A stretch of 64,000 bases of DNA, taken from NCBI RefSeq assembly GCF_020181595.1, contig NZ_CP084028.1, positions 636,967 to 700,966 on the forward strand, written 5' to 3'. The translations under genes and the position numbers were made by a program. Below, piece after piece: positions 20,392 to 30,891 of the stretch. The stretch is from [Mycobacterium] vasticus. Its GTDB lineage: Bacteria > Actinomycetota > Actinomycetes > Mycobacteriales > Mycobacteriaceae. The notes below the pieces were generated by a model. It was not told where the DNA came from and searched no databases. It saw only the letters and a program-made list of their open reading frames with translations. The stretch's first letter is position 1. Each line of letters starts with the position of its first letter.

Positions 20392-21881
20392 CAGGCCATG
20401 ATGACGGTTCGACTGACCGGCTCGGCAGCGGCCTGCCGGCTGCTCAGGCCACGCCGCAGCGCGTACAGCAGCACGTCGCGGGTCTCGCGGGGGTCGATCA
20501 GCTCGTCGAAGCCCATCTGCGCGGCGGAGTGATAGGAAGCCTGCAACTCGGTGGCGGCCAGCTTGGCGGCCAGATCCTCACCGGCGTGCGAGGCGGCGCT
20601 GAGCGCGGCCGCGCTCATCGCGCCCATCGTCGCGCCGGGATAGGCGAACGTGGCCACCTGGTTGTCGAACCCGAGCAGCGACATCACCATCGACCCGAAA
20701 CCGTAGGCCTTGCGCAGCGTCAGATGCAGCTTCACGGTGCTGGCCGCGGTCTGGGCGGCGAACATCCGGGCACCGGCCCGCAGCACCCCGGTGCGCTCCG
20801 AGCGGCCGCCCGGCAGCATGCCGGGGTTGTCGGTCAGGAACACGATCGGAAGGTGGAACGAGTCGGCCACCTGGATGAAGTGGGCGGCCTTGTCGGCGGC
20901 GTCGGCGTCGATCGAACCGGCCAGCACCTGCGGCTGGTTGGCCACCACCGCCACCGGGTTGCCGCCCAGGTGGGCCAGCGCGCAGATGATCGCCCGGCCG
21001 AAGCGCGGCTGCACCTCGAACCAGTCCGGCCGGTCGAAGACGACGTCGAGCACCGAACGCATGTCATAGACCCGGCGGTTGTCCCGCGAGACGATGTCGA
21101 GCAGCTCGGGAGTGGGCCGCGCCTGTGCGGCCGGGTCGTGTGGCAGTGCCGCGGGGTAGGACCACGCACTGGACGGGAAGTAGGACAGGTACCGGCGGAT
21201 GTCGTCGAGCACGGCCGCGTCGTCGTCGGCGAGGTTGTGGATGACGCCGCTGGGCAGGGCCACCTCGGGCCCGCCCAGGTCCTCCTTGGTGATGTCCTCG
21301 CCGGTCGACTCCTTGACCACCGGCGGTCCGGCCGTGAAGATCGCGCCGTGCGGGCTCATGATCCGGAAGTCGCAGACCGGGGCAACCAGGGCACCGTGCC
21401 CGGCCGACGGGCCCAGCACCGCGGCGACCGTAGGCACCCGGCCCGAACACTGCGCCTGGGCGATCAGGTCGGTGGGGGTGCGCCCGTAATGCTCACCGGT
21501 GGGCCGGAATCCGGCGCCTTCGAGCAGCATCACCAGCGGGATCTTGTCGCGCAGCGCCAGTTCGGCGATGCGGTACCGCTTGGCGTTGCCGCCGGGGCCG
21601 ATGCTGCCCGCCAGCGTGGTGAAGTCCTCGGCGCCGACCATCACCGGGGCGCCGTTGATCAGACCTGAGCCCACCACGATCCCGTCGGCGGGGATCTCGC
21701 CGCCGACCATCGACCCCAGCTCCCGGAAGGTGCCCGGGTCCAGCAGGTGCGCGATCCGGGCGCGCGCGTCGAGCTTGCCCTTCCCGCGGTGTTTGGCCAA
21801 CCGCTCGGGCCCGCCCATGCTGCGGGTGTGCTGGCGCCGCCGGTCCAGGTCTTCCAGCGTCTCCTGCCAGCTGTTCGTCAT
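20391..21881 (-). CDS. Acyl-CoA carboxylase carboxyltransferase (beta) subunit
   Basis: A 496-residue crotonase-superfamily carboxyltransferase with the two tandem halves of AccD/PccB. Acyl-CoA and biotin site segments include AEDFTTLAGSIGPGG, LGPSAGHGALVAP, FLTDNPGMLPGG and FAYPGATMGAMSAAA. It should move CO2 from biotin to an acyl-CoA, but no biotin carboxylase/BCCP gene lies in the window, so it needs a partner from elsewhere. ATG 21881 has an AAAGG SD; ATG 21905 is in frame without one. It is divergent from the second kinase gene across a short AT-richer gap. Confidence 0.88.
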   Translation of the reverse strand: MTNSWQETLEDLDRRRQHTRSMGGPERLAKHRGKGKLDARARIAHLLDPGTFRELGSMVGGEIPADGIVVGSGLINGAPVMVGAEDFTTLAGSIGPGGNAKRYRIAELALRDKIPLVMLLEGAGFRPTGEHYGRTPTDLIAQAQCSGRVPTVAAVLGPSAGHGALVAPVCDFRIMSPHGAIFTAGPPVVKESTGEDITKEDLGGPEVALPSGVIHNLADDDAAVLDDIRRYLSYFPSSAWSYPAALPHDPAAQARPTPELLDIVSRDNRRVYDMRSVLDVVFDRPDWFEVQPRFGRAIICALAHLGGNPVAVVANQPQVLAGSIDADAADKAAHFIQVADSFHLPIVFLTDNPGMLPGGRSERTGVLRAGARMFAAQTAASTVKLHLTLRKAYGFGSMVMSLLGFDNQVATFAYPGATMGAMSAAALSAASHAGEDLAAKLAATELQASYHSAAQMGFDELIDPRETRDVLLYALRRGLSSRQAAAEPVSRTVIMA

Positions 21882-22000
21882 CTGCGACGCCCTTTCGTTG
21901 ACCATACTGAAATTCTTACTGTAGCGTCTCCGGGCGTGGGTGGAAGTGGCTGCCCGGACGGGTATTGGTCGATGAGTTCCGTTGCGCCGGAGTGCTACCG

Positions 22001-23062
22001 ATGATCCCCCGGCACCCGCAGGACGTGACCAGCCAGTGGCTTTCGGGCGCCCTGGGGGTCGAGGTGACGTCGGTCGAGGTGTCGCCGGTGGGCACCGGGC
22101 AGACCGGGGCCACCTACCGGGTGTCGGCGAGCTATGCCGGCTATCCGGCCGGGCTGCCGGGTACCTTCGTGATCAAACTGCCCGCCGGCGACGACGCCGT
22201 ACGCGATCGGGTGGTGCTGGGCTACCGCAGCGAATGCGCGTTCTACTCGTCGGTCGCCGAGCTGGTCGCGATACCGATCCCGCAGGTCTACCACTGCGAA
22301 ATCAACGATGAAGCAACCGAATACGCGTTACTGCTGGGTGATTGTGCCCCCGCGGTTCAGGGTGATCAGATCACCGGATGCGGGGACGTCCAGGCGCACC
22401 TGGCGGTGACCGCGCTGGCCGGGCTGCACGCACCGACCTGGTGCGACGAACGCTGGCTGACCTTCCCCGGTCTGGCGATGACCCAGCTCGACGAGGCCGG
22501 CGCCAAGGGCATGGGCGACATCGCCCGGATGTGCGCGGCGACCACCGTGGAGCGGCTCGGGGACAAACTCGGCGACGCCGACTGCGCGACGCTGACCGCC
22601 GCGCTGGACGTGATCACCCCCTGGGTGTCGGCGCCCCTGGGCCGGTTCGCGCTGATCCACGGCGACTACCGGCTGGACAACATGTTGTTCAGCCCCGGCG
22701 GGGATCGGATCTGGATCGTCGACTGGCAGACGCTGGGCGTCGGCCTGCCGGCCCGGGACCTGGCCTTCTTCACCGCCACCAGCCTGGAACCCGAGCTGCG
22801 TTCCGCGATCGAGGCCGATCTGGTGACCGCCTATCACTCCGCGCTCGTGGGCTACGGTGTGACCGGCTACGACCGGGAAACCTGTTGGCGCGACTATCGA
22901 TTCGGCGTCCTGCAGGCGCCGCTGATCTGTGCGCTCGGGCTGGTGTTCGCCAGCGGAACCGACCGCGGCGACGATATGTTCGTGGCCATGCTGCGCCGCG
23001 CCTGCCGGGCCGTGCGCGAACTGGAAACGCTGGAGCTGGTGGAAGAGGTCTGCCGAAGATGA
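22001..23062 (+). CDS. APH-like phosphotransferase, second copy
   Basis: A 353-residue kinase-fold protein. The catalytic loop is HGDYRLDN and the metal motif IVDWQTLGVGLPARDLAFF. It is clearly diverged from the first copy at 15321. ATG 22001 has GGAG 8 bases upstream; TTG 21965 is the longer alternative. It overlaps the following crotonase gene by 4 bases, so a hydroxyacyl-CoA or alcohol is a more likely acceptor than an antibiotic. The acceptor is not known. Confidence 0.8.
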   Translation: MIPRHPQDVTSQWLSGALGVEVTSVEVSPVGTGQTGATYRVSASYAGYPAGLPGTFVIKLPAGDDAVRDRVVLGYRSECAFYSSVAELVAIPIPQVYHCEINDEATEYALLLGDCAPAVQGDQITGCGDVQAHLAVTALAGLHAPTWCDERWLTFPGLAMTQLDEAGAKGMGDIARMCAATTVERLGDKLGDADCATLTAALDVITPWVSAPLGRFALIHGDYRLDNMLFSPGGDRIWIVDWQTLGVGLPARDLAFFTATSLEPELRSAIEADLVTAYHSALVGYGVTGYDRETCWRDYRFGVLQAPLICALGLVFASGTDRGDDMFVAMLRRACRAVRELETLELVEEVCRR

Positions 23063-23877
23063 GTGCTGAGACGCCGCGACCACCCGAGGGGGACTGGCTG
23101 GGCACGCCGTACCTGACGTTTCGGCGGGAGGGCCCGATCGCGGTCTGCACGCTGGACCGCCCCGAGGCGCGCAATGCGATGACGCCCGCGATGTACTTCG
23201 GGCTGCGCTACGCCGTCGGCCGGGTCAACGAGGACCCCGACCTGGCCGGGCTGCTGATCACCGGCACCGGTGACGTCTTCGCCCCCGGCGGCGACATGGG
23301 CGGCGGCGGGGCGGACAACTGGATCACCTTCGGGGCCGCCCTGGGCATGGACGCCACCCCGTTCGACACGCTGCGCACATCGGTCAAGCCGGTGGTGTCG
23401 GCGGTCAACGGACTGTGTCAGGGCGGCGGGCTGCAGATCGCGCTGTGCAGCGACATCGCCGTCGTCAGCGACCGGGCCACGTTCCGGGTGCCCGAGCTTT
23501 ACCGCGGCATCGCCGACACCTACTACAGCCAGATGCTGACGCGGGTCGTCGGCCCGGTGCGCACCCGCGACCTGATGTTCACCGGGCGGACGTTCGGGGC
23601 GCAGGAAGCGCTCGAGTGGGGGATGGTGGCGCGGGTGGTCCCGCACGACGAGCTGCTCGGTGAGGCCCACGAGGTGCTGGCGCAGTGCTGCCGGACCGCG
23701 CCCGCCGCACGTGCGGTGGTCAAGGCGACGCTGGATTCCTACCTGGGCCTCTATGACCGGATCGGGATGAGTACCAGCCTGGGTGCGCCGGAGGCGGTGG
23801 AGGGCTTCCGGGCGTTCAAGCAGCGTCGGTCACCGGAGTGGGTGCACCCGGAGTTGCGGCTCGACGGCCGTCTATAG
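23059..23877 (+). CDS. Enoyl-CoA hydratase/isomerase family protein
   Basis: A 272-residue crotonase with oxyanion segments TGTGDVFAPGGDMGGGG and NGLCQGGGLQIALCSD. The first acid position is Gln (GGLQI) and the second Glu is kept in RVPELYRGIADTYYSQ, a mixed active site that leaves hydratase versus isomerase open. It starts inside the kinase stop codon (ATGA overlap). Confidence 0.85.
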   Translation: MSAETPRPPEGDWLGTPYLTFRREGPIAVCTLDRPEARNAMTPAMYFGLRYAVGRVNEDPDLAGLLITGTGDVFAPGGDMGGGGADNWITFGAALGMDATPFDTLRTSVKPVVSAVNGLCQGGGLQIALCSDIAVVSDRATFRVPELYRGIADTYYSQMLTRVVGPVRTRDLMFTGRTFGAQEALEWGMVARVVPHDELLGEAHEVLAQCCRTAPAARAVVKATLDSYLGLYDRIGMSTSLGAPEAVEGFRAFKQRRSPEWVHPELRLDGRL

Positions 23878-23997
23878 ATGAATCCTTTGCTCCAAATGAG
23901 AATGCGTGTGCACAAAAACTAGAAGCACGTATCGCAGAATCGACGAATCGGTTAGTATCCTCTGGCATCAGTACGGATCGGTCGGAGGAGCCCGCCC

Positions 23998-24807
23998 ATG
24001 GCGATGAGGGACCTGGTTGCCCGGTGGTCCCCGAATGAGGTGATGGGCCGTCTCGCCGGGCCGATGGAAGCCGTCGGCGGACTGTTCTCGATGTCGGTCG
24101 ACGCGGTGAAGTTCCTGTTCCAGCGCCCGTTTCAGTTCCGCGAGTTCCTGGACCAGTCCTGGTTCGTGGCCCGGGTGTCGCTGGCGCCCACCCTGCTGGT
24201 GGCGATCCCGTTCACGGTGCTGGTCAGCTTCATCCTGAACATCCTGCTGCGCGAACTCGGCGCGGCCGACCTGTCCGGCGCCGGGGCGGCGTTCGGTGCG
24301 GTCACCCAGGTCGGGCCGATGGTGACGGTGCTGATCGTCGCCGGGGCCGGGGCCACCGCGATGTGCGCCGACCTGGGCTCGCGCACCATCCGCGAAGAGA
24401 TCGACGCCATGGAGGTCCTCGGCATCAACCCGGTGCAGCGGTTGGTGACGCCGCGGATGCTGGCCGCCGGGCTGGTCGCGCTGCTGCTCAACAGCCTGGT
24501 GGTGATCATCGGCATCCTCGGCGGCTACGCCTTCTCCGTCTTCGTCCAAGACGTCAACCCGGGCGCGTTCGCGGCCGGGCTGACCCTGCTCACCGGCGTG
24601 CCCGAGCTGATCATCTCCTGCATCAAGGCGGCCCTGTTCGGCCTGATCGCCGGGATGGTCGCCTGCTACCGCGGCCTGACCATCTCCGGCGGCGGCGCCA
24701 AGGCCGTCGGCAACGCGGTGAACGAGACCGTGGTCTACGCCTTCATGTCGCTGTTCGTGGTGAACGTGGTCGTCACCGCGATCGGCATCAAGATGACGGC
24801 GCGCTGA
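23998..24807 (+). CDS. YrbEA/MlaE-type permease
   Basis: A 269-residue membrane protein of the MlaE/YrbE family, the ABC permease of Mce lipid importers. It has a soluble N-terminus, about five hydrophobic segments (for example VARVSLAPTLLVAIPFTVLV) and the family loop REEIDAMEVLGINPVQRLVTPR. ATG 23998 has a GGAGGAG SD (23984-23990), with a -10-like TAGTAT at 23953. ATG 24004 is an alternative. It pairs with the next gene, but no mce genes follow. A lipid or sterol cargo is the family expectation. Confidence 0.9.
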   Translation: MAMRDLVARWSPNEVMGRLAGPMEAVGGLFSMSVDAVKFLFQRPFQFREFLDQSWFVARVSLAPTLLVAIPFTVLVSFILNILLRELGAADLSGAGAAFGAVTQVGPMVTVLIVAGAGATAMCADLGSRTIREEIDAMEVLGINPVQRLVTPRMLAAGLVALLLNSLVVIIGILGGYAFSVFVQDVNPGAFAAGLTLLTGVPELIISCIKAALFGLIAGMVACYRGLTISGGGAKAVGNAVNETVVYAFMSLFVVNVVVTAIGIKMTAR

Positions 24808-24810
24808 GCC

Positions 24811-25665
24811 GTGGCGCTACGTGCCCTGTCGGCCGTCTACCCGGGAGTCACCCGGCAGCTGCGGCGACCGATAGCCGCGCTCGGGAGCATCGGCGACCAC
24901 ACCCTGTTCTACGGCCGCGCGATCGGCACCACCCCGTTTGCGCTGACCCGGTATCGCCGGGAGGTGGTCCGGCTGATCGCCGAGATCAGCATGGGCACCG
25001 GAACGCTGGCGATGATCGGCGGCACCGTGGTGATCGTCGGATTCCTGACGCTGGCCGCCGGCGGCACGCTGGCCGTGCAGGGCTACAGCTCGCTGGGCAA
25101 CATCGGCATCGAGGCGCTCACCGGGTTCCTGGCGGCGTTCATCAACGTCCGGATCTCGGCGCCGGTGGTCGCCGGCATCGGGCTGGCCGCCACCTTCGGC
25201 GCCGGGGTGACTGCGCAGCTCGGGGCGATGCGCATCAACGAGGAGATCGACGCACTGGAGTCCATGGCGATCCGCCCGATCGCCTACCTGGTCAGCACCC
25301 GGATCGTGGCGGGCCTGTTCGCGATCACCCCGCTGTACGCCATCGCGGTGATCCTGTCGTTCATCGCCAGCCGGTTCACCACCGTTTTCCTGTTCGGGCA
25401 GTCGGCCGGCCTGTACGACCACTACTTCCGGACGTTTTTGAACCCGATCGACCTGCTGTGGTCGTTCCTGCAGGCGTTCCTGATGGCGATCACGATCCTG
25501 TTGATCCACACCTATTTCGGCTACTTCGCCGCCGGCGGCCCCGCGGGCGTCGGGGTGGCGGTGGGCAACGCGGTGCGCACGTCGCTGATCGTGGTCGTCT
25601 CGGTGACGCTGTTGGTGTCGCTGTCGGTCTACGGGGCCAGCGGAAACTTCAACCTGGCGGGCTAG
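24811..25665 (+). CDS. YrbEB/MlaE-type permease
   Basis: A 284-residue partner permease, with the matching loop NEEIDALESMAIRPIAYLVSTR and several transmembrane segments ending LIVVVSVTLLVSLSVYG. GTG 24811 lies 3 bases after the first permease stop. YrbEA/B form the membrane dimer that works with Mce proteins and the MceG ATPase (Mkl), which is encoded elsewhere in mycobacteria. Here the pair stands alone: the next gene is a B12-dependent mutase, not mceA. Confidence 0.9.
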   Translation: MALRALSAVYPGVTRQLRRPIAALGSIGDHTLFYGRAIGTTPFALTRYRREVVRLIAEISMGTGTLAMIGGTVVIVGFLTLAAGGTLAVQGYSSLGNIGIEALTGFLAAFINVRISAPVVAGIGLAATFGAGVTAQLGAMRINEEIDALESMAIRPIAYLVSTRIVAGLFAITPLYAIAVILSFIASRFTTVFLFGQSAGLYDHYFRTFLNPIDLLWSFLQAFLMAITILLIHTYFGYFAAGGPAGVGVAVGNAVRTSLIVVVSVTLLVSLSVYGASGNFNLAG

Positions 25666-25698
25666 CTGCGAACGTTTTCGCACGTCACCATGGTGGTA

Positions 25699-25727
25699 TT
25701 GGCATTCTCTTTTTTTGGAACTATCGT
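25699..25727 (+). promoter_or_regulatory. Promoter of the mutase operon, probably leaderless
   Basis: TTGGCA (25699-25704) and TATCGT (25722-25727) are 17 bases apart. The -10 ends 8 bases before ATG 25736, which puts the transcript start at or next to the start codon, and no SD is visible. A half-site CATTCTC (25703-25709), the arm of the 15-bp operator found elsewhere, overlaps the -35. Confidence 0.7.
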
Positions 25728-25735
25728 ATCCACTG

Positions 25736-27312
<1,577 letters not shown>

Positions 27313-27313
<1 letters not shown>

Positions 27314-27729
27314 TGACGTCTGCAAGTTCCGGCCCGACTCGGGTGCTGGTCGCCAAACCCGGTCTGGACGGCCATGATCGGGGCGCCAAGATCGTCGCGC
27401 GCACCTTGCGCGACGCCGGCTTCGAGGTCATCTACACCGGCATCCGGCAGAAGGTGGAGGACATCGTGTCCACCGCACTGCAGGAGGACGTGGCGGTGAT
27501 CGGGCTGAGCATCCTCTCCGGCGCGCACGTCGCACTGACCGCCCGCGTCATCGAGGGGCTGCACGCCGTCGACGCGGCCGACATCGCGGTGGTGGTCGGC
27601 GGCACCATCCCGCAGGCCGATGTGCCCAAGCTGACCGCGCTGGGAGCGGCGGCGGTGTTTCCCACCGGAACCTCGCTGGAGGAACTGGTGACCGGCGTCC
27701 GTCAGGTCGTCGCGAAAGCGGAGGTGTAG
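27313..27729 (+). CDS. B12-dependent acyl-CoA mutase, small (cobalamin-binding) subunit
   Basis: A 138-residue cobalamin-binding Rossmann domain. The DxHxxG motif is DGHDRG, with the lower axial His, followed by LSILSGAH (SxL) and VVGGTIP (GG). It shares one base with the large-subunit stop. The split architecture is that of isobutyryl- and 2-hydroxyisobutyryl-CoA mutases. No MeaB-type G-protein chaperone lies nearby. Confidence 0.93.
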
Positions 27730-27733
27730 CGGT

Positions 27734-28690
27734 ATGCGGTTGGGGGTGATGATCGGGGCCGAGCGCGGCGACATGGCCCGCAAGGTCACCAAGTTGATCT
27801 CCGACATCGAATGGGCCGATACGGCGGGGCTGTCGACGGCGTGGATGCCGCAGGTGCCCGACGACTTCGACCTGCTCACCATGGTCGCGTTGATGGCCAC
27901 CCACAGCACCCGCATCGAACTGGGTACCGCCGTGGTGCCGCTGCAGGCCCAGCATCCGATCGCCCTTGCCCGCCAAGCCCTTTCAGTCAACGCCATCTCC
28001 GGTGGCCGACTGGCGCTGGGGGTGGGGCCCTCGCACCACTGGATCATCCGCGACATGCTCGGCCTGCCCTATGACAAGCCGGCCGCCTACACCCGCGACT
28101 ACCTGCAGGTACTTAACGCCGCACTGTCGGGGCCCGGCCCGGTTGACGTGGAAAACGAGCACTTCACCGTGCACAACCCGACCGCGCTGGGCGCCGAGAC
28201 CAAGATGCCGGTGCTGGTGGCCGCCCTGGGGCCGGTGATGCTGCAGATCGCCGGTGAGCACGCCGACGGCACCTCGCTGTGGATGGCCGACGAGAAGGCC
28301 ATCGCCGAACACATCGCGCCGAAGATCAACAAGGCCGCCGCCGGGGCGGGCAAACCCGCGCCGCGCATCGTGGCCGGCATCCCGGTCACGCTCTGCGCCA
28401 ACTCCGAGATCGAGGCCGCCAAGGACCGCGCCAACCGGATCCTGGCCGAGGCCGAGACGTCGCCCAACTATCAGCGGCTGCTCGACCGCGGTTCGGCCCG
28501 CGATGTCGGCGACCTGTGCGCGGCCGGTGACGAGGAGTCGATCTGCAAGCGGTTCAAGCAGTTCGCCGACGCCGGGGTGACCGACCTGTCGGTGCGGCTG
28601 CTGCCGATCGGCGACACCCGTGACGAGCTGGTGGCGTCGAAATACCGGACCCGTGAGGTGATCGCGGAGCTGGGCAAGGAGTTTCGGTGA
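27734..28690 (+). CDS. LLM-class F420-dependent oxidoreductase
   Basis: A 318-residue luciferase-like TIM barrel with LELGTAVVPLQ-type (RIELGTAVVPLQAQHP), SGGRLALGVGPSHHWI and ADGTSLWMAD segments of F420-using actinobacterial enzymes. It should reduce or oxidise a substrate with F420. It lies 4 bases after the mutase small subunit and overlaps the next gene by 4 bases, so it belongs to the mutase operon. Confidence 0.86.
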   Translation: MRLGVMIGAERGDMARKVTKLISDIEWADTAGLSTAWMPQVPDDFDLLTMVALMATHSTRIELGTAVVPLQAQHPIALARQALSVNAISGGRLALGVGPSHHWIIRDMLGLPYDKPAAYTRDYLQVLNAALSGPGPVDVENEHFTVHNPTALGAETKMPVLVAALGPVMLQIAGEHADGTSLWMADEKAIAEHIAPKINKAAAGAGKPAPRIVAGIPVTLCANSEIEAAKDRANRILAEAETSPNYQRLLDRGSARDVGDLCAAGDEESICKRFKQFADAGVTDLSVRLLPIGDTRDELVASKYRTREVIAELGKEFR

Positions 28691-29712
28691 GCGGACCACT
28701 GTCGGGGATACGCATCCTCGAAGTGGGGGTGATGTTGGCCGGCCCGTACGCCACCATGCTGCTGGCCGACCTCGGTGCCGAGGTCATCAAGATCGAGCCG
28801 CCGGGCGGGGAGATCTCCCGGCAGGTCGGCCCGAGCTACTTCGCCAGCCTCAACCGCAACAAGACCAGCATCCAACTGGACTTGCGGTCCGAGGCCGGTC
28901 AAGCCCGGTTGGGGGAGTTGGTCGCCGAATCCCATGCGCTGCTGGTGAATATGAAACCATCGGTGATCCGTCGGCTGGGGCTGACTTATGAGGCACTGTC
29001 TCGGTTCAATGAGCGGATCGTGTGTGTGGCGCTGACCGGCTTCGGCCTGGACGGCGGCGACGAGCCGGCCTTCGACTACGTGATCCAGGCGGCTACCGGG
29101 GTTGCGGCCATGACCGGCGATCCTTCTGCGCCGCCCACCCTGCCGGGCTACTCCTCGGCCGATAACTCCACCGGACTGACCGCGGCACTGGGCCTTTTGG
29201 CCCAGATCGTCAGCGGCCGCGGCGGCCAGGTGGAGGTCTCGCTGCTGGACGTGATGCTGTCGCAGCTGAACTACCGGGCGTCGGCCTACCTCAACGACGG
29301 TGCCGAGCCGCAACGCTACGCCCACGGCGCGCACTCGTACTACGTTCCGGCGCAGCTCTTTCCCACCGCCGACGGCTATCTGGCGCTGTTCGTCACCCAC
29401 GACGGGTTCTGGAAATCCTTCGCGGACGAGGCCGGCCTGGAAGGCTTCGCCACCATGGAGGAGCGGGTCGCCCGCCGCGACGAGGTGCTCAAGGTGGTGA
29501 CCGAGGCGCTGGCCGCCGACACCGCCGCCGGCTGGGAGCGCCGGCTGCGCCCGCTCGGGGTGCCCACGGCCGCGGTGCGAACCCTGCCCGAAGCCCTGGC
29601 CGAGCACCCCGAAATGGTTGTTCAGGCAGGCGATTTCCGGCTGGTGGGCAGCCCGATCCGGATCGCCGGGTACGAGCCGTCCTACCGGCCTGCGCCGGCG
29701 CTGGAGGACTGA
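28687..29712 (+). CDS. CaiB/BaiF family III CoA-transferase
   Basis: A 341-residue CoA-transferase. It has the N-terminal VMLAGPYATMLLADLGAEVIKIEPP, SLNRNKTSIQLDLRSEAG, and the catalytic Asp in FDYVIQAATG. These enzymes move CoA between carboxylic acids without ATP and also act as racemases (the Mcr/AMACR branch). GTG 28687 overlaps the LLM gene by 4 bases. At its 3' end it faces the convergent thiolase gene 10 bases away. Confidence 0.87.
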   Translation: MSGPLSGIRILEVGVMLAGPYATMLLADLGAEVIKIEPPGGEISRQVGPSYFASLNRNKTSIQLDLRSEAGQARLGELVAESHALLVNMKPSVIRRLGLTYEALSRFNERIVCVALTGFGLDGGDEPAFDYVIQAATGVAAMTGDPSAPPTLPGYSSADNSTGLTAALGLLAQIVSGRGGQVEVSLLDVMLSQLNYRASAYLNDGAEPQRYAHGAHSYYVPAQLFPTADGYLALFVTHDGFWKSFADEAGLEGFATMEERVARRDEVLKVVTEALAADTAAGWERRLRPLGVPTAAVRTLPEALAEHPEMVVQAGDFRLVGSPIRIAGYEPSYRPAPALED

Positions 29713-29722
29713 GCGCGCCGGC

Positions 29723-30877
29723 TCAGACCGTGACGATCGTCGCCGACGCCGTGCCCGGTGCCCCGTAGACCTGCGCGAAGCCCACCTTGGGGTTACCCGG
29801 AACCTGGCGCTCGCCGGCCTGGCCGCGCAGCTGCAGCACCAGCTCGTGCAGCTGGCGTAGCCCGGAAGCCCCGATCGGCTCGCCGTTGGCGATCAGCCCG
29901 CCGTCGGTGTTGACCGGCAGTGAACCGGAGATCTCGGTGGCGCCGTCGGCGAGCAGCTTCTCCTGATCGCCGTGGGCGCAGAAGCCGCACTCGGCCATGT
30001 GGATGACCTCGGCGCCGGCGTCGGTGTCCTGCAGCTGCACCACGTCGACGTCTTCGGGTGCCACACCGGCGATTTCGAACGCGGCCTTGGCGGCGTAGAC
30101 CGTCGGCGCGACGTCCTCCTCGATCGGGGCCGAGGTGCCGTGCACCTCATACGCGCCGAAGGTGCGAGTGCGGATCTCGGTGGCCTTGAGGTACACCGGC
30201 TTGTCGGTGTAGCGGTGCGCGATGTCCGCGCGGCACATGATGACCGCGGCGGCACCCTCGTCGGGGGCGCAGAACATGTACTGAGTCAGCGGGTAGTTCA
30301 GCACCGTCGAGTTGATGATGGCGTCTTCGGACATCGGCTTGCGCCGGAACGCATTCGGGTTCAGCGCGCCGTTGCGGAAGTTCTTGGCAGCAACCTTGGC
30401 CAGGGTCTGCTGGGAGATCCCGTGGTCGTGCAGGTAGCGGTTGGCCTTCATGCCGAAGAACTTGGTGGTGACGAACTGGCCGTTCTCGGCGTACCAGGCG
30501 GGCAGGGCCAGCTTGGCCGGATCGTCGGTGAACGCCCCGCGGGGGTGCTTGTCCATGCCGATCGCGATCCCGATGTCGTACTTGCCGGACCGGATGTTGT
30601 CGGCGCAGACCTGGGTGGCGGTGGCGGCCGTCGCGCACGCGTTGAACACGTTGGTGAACGGGATGCCGGTGAGCCCGACCAGGCGCGTCACCGCGTCCGG
30701 GTTGGAGATCTCGTAGCTGCCGCCGACACCGAATTGGATGTCGCTCCACTGTATTCCGGCATCAGCAAGGGCGGTGTGGATCGCCTCGGCGCCCATCTGC
30801 ATGGCGGACTTGTCGAATCGGCCGAACGGGTGCAGGCCGACGCCGATGATCGCCACATCGTTGGTGGTTGCGGTCAT
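29723..30877 (-). CDS. Thiolase-fold lipid-transfer (Ltp-type) protein
   Basis: A 384-residue thiolase-superfamily protein with Cys81 in NACATAATATQ. Where ordinary thiolases have GHPxGASG it reads GEPIGASG (332-339), so the catalytic His is Glu333, and the C-terminal CxG loop is replaced by VYGAPGTAS. It is therefore unlikely to be a normal thiolase. It forms an operon with a DUF35 protein upstream, the same pairing as the Ltp2-ChsH2 DUF35 retro-aldolase of steroid side-chain degradation. The SD is AAGGAGA. Aldolase activity is inferred from that pairing. Confidence 0.85.
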   Translation of the reverse strand: MTATTNDVAIIGVGLHPFGRFDKSAMQMGAEAIHTALADAGIQWSDIQFGVGGSYEISNPDAVTRLVGLTGIPFTNVFNACATAATATQVCADNIRSGKYDIGIAIGMDKHPRGAFTDDPAKLALPAWYAENGQFVTTKFFGMKANRYLHDHGISQQTLAKVAAKNFRNGALNPNAFRRKPMSEDAIINSTVLNYPLTQYMFCAPDEGAAAVIMCRADIAHRYTDKPVYLKATEIRTRTFGAYEVHGTSAPIEEDVAPTVYAAKAAFEIAGVAPEDVDVVQLQDTDAGAEVIHMAECGFCAHGDQEKLLADGATEISGSLPVNTDGGLIANGEPIGASGLRQLHELVLQLRGQAGERQVPGNPKVGFAQVYGAPGTASATIVTV

Positions 30878-30891
30878 GTCGCAGTTCTCCT

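Noticed and set aside
15321..23062. Aminoglycoside resistance by the two APH-fold proteins
   Set aside because: Both lie within acyl-CoA operons, and one sits in an ACAD10/11-type arrangement; the HxDxxxxN and DW motifs alone do not imply drug modification.
25667..25682. TGCGAA-CGTT-TTCGCA hairpin just after the second YrbE gene
   Set aside because: Six-base arms and no T tract make it weak as a terminator; an operator role is possible but unsupported, so it is not listed as a feature.
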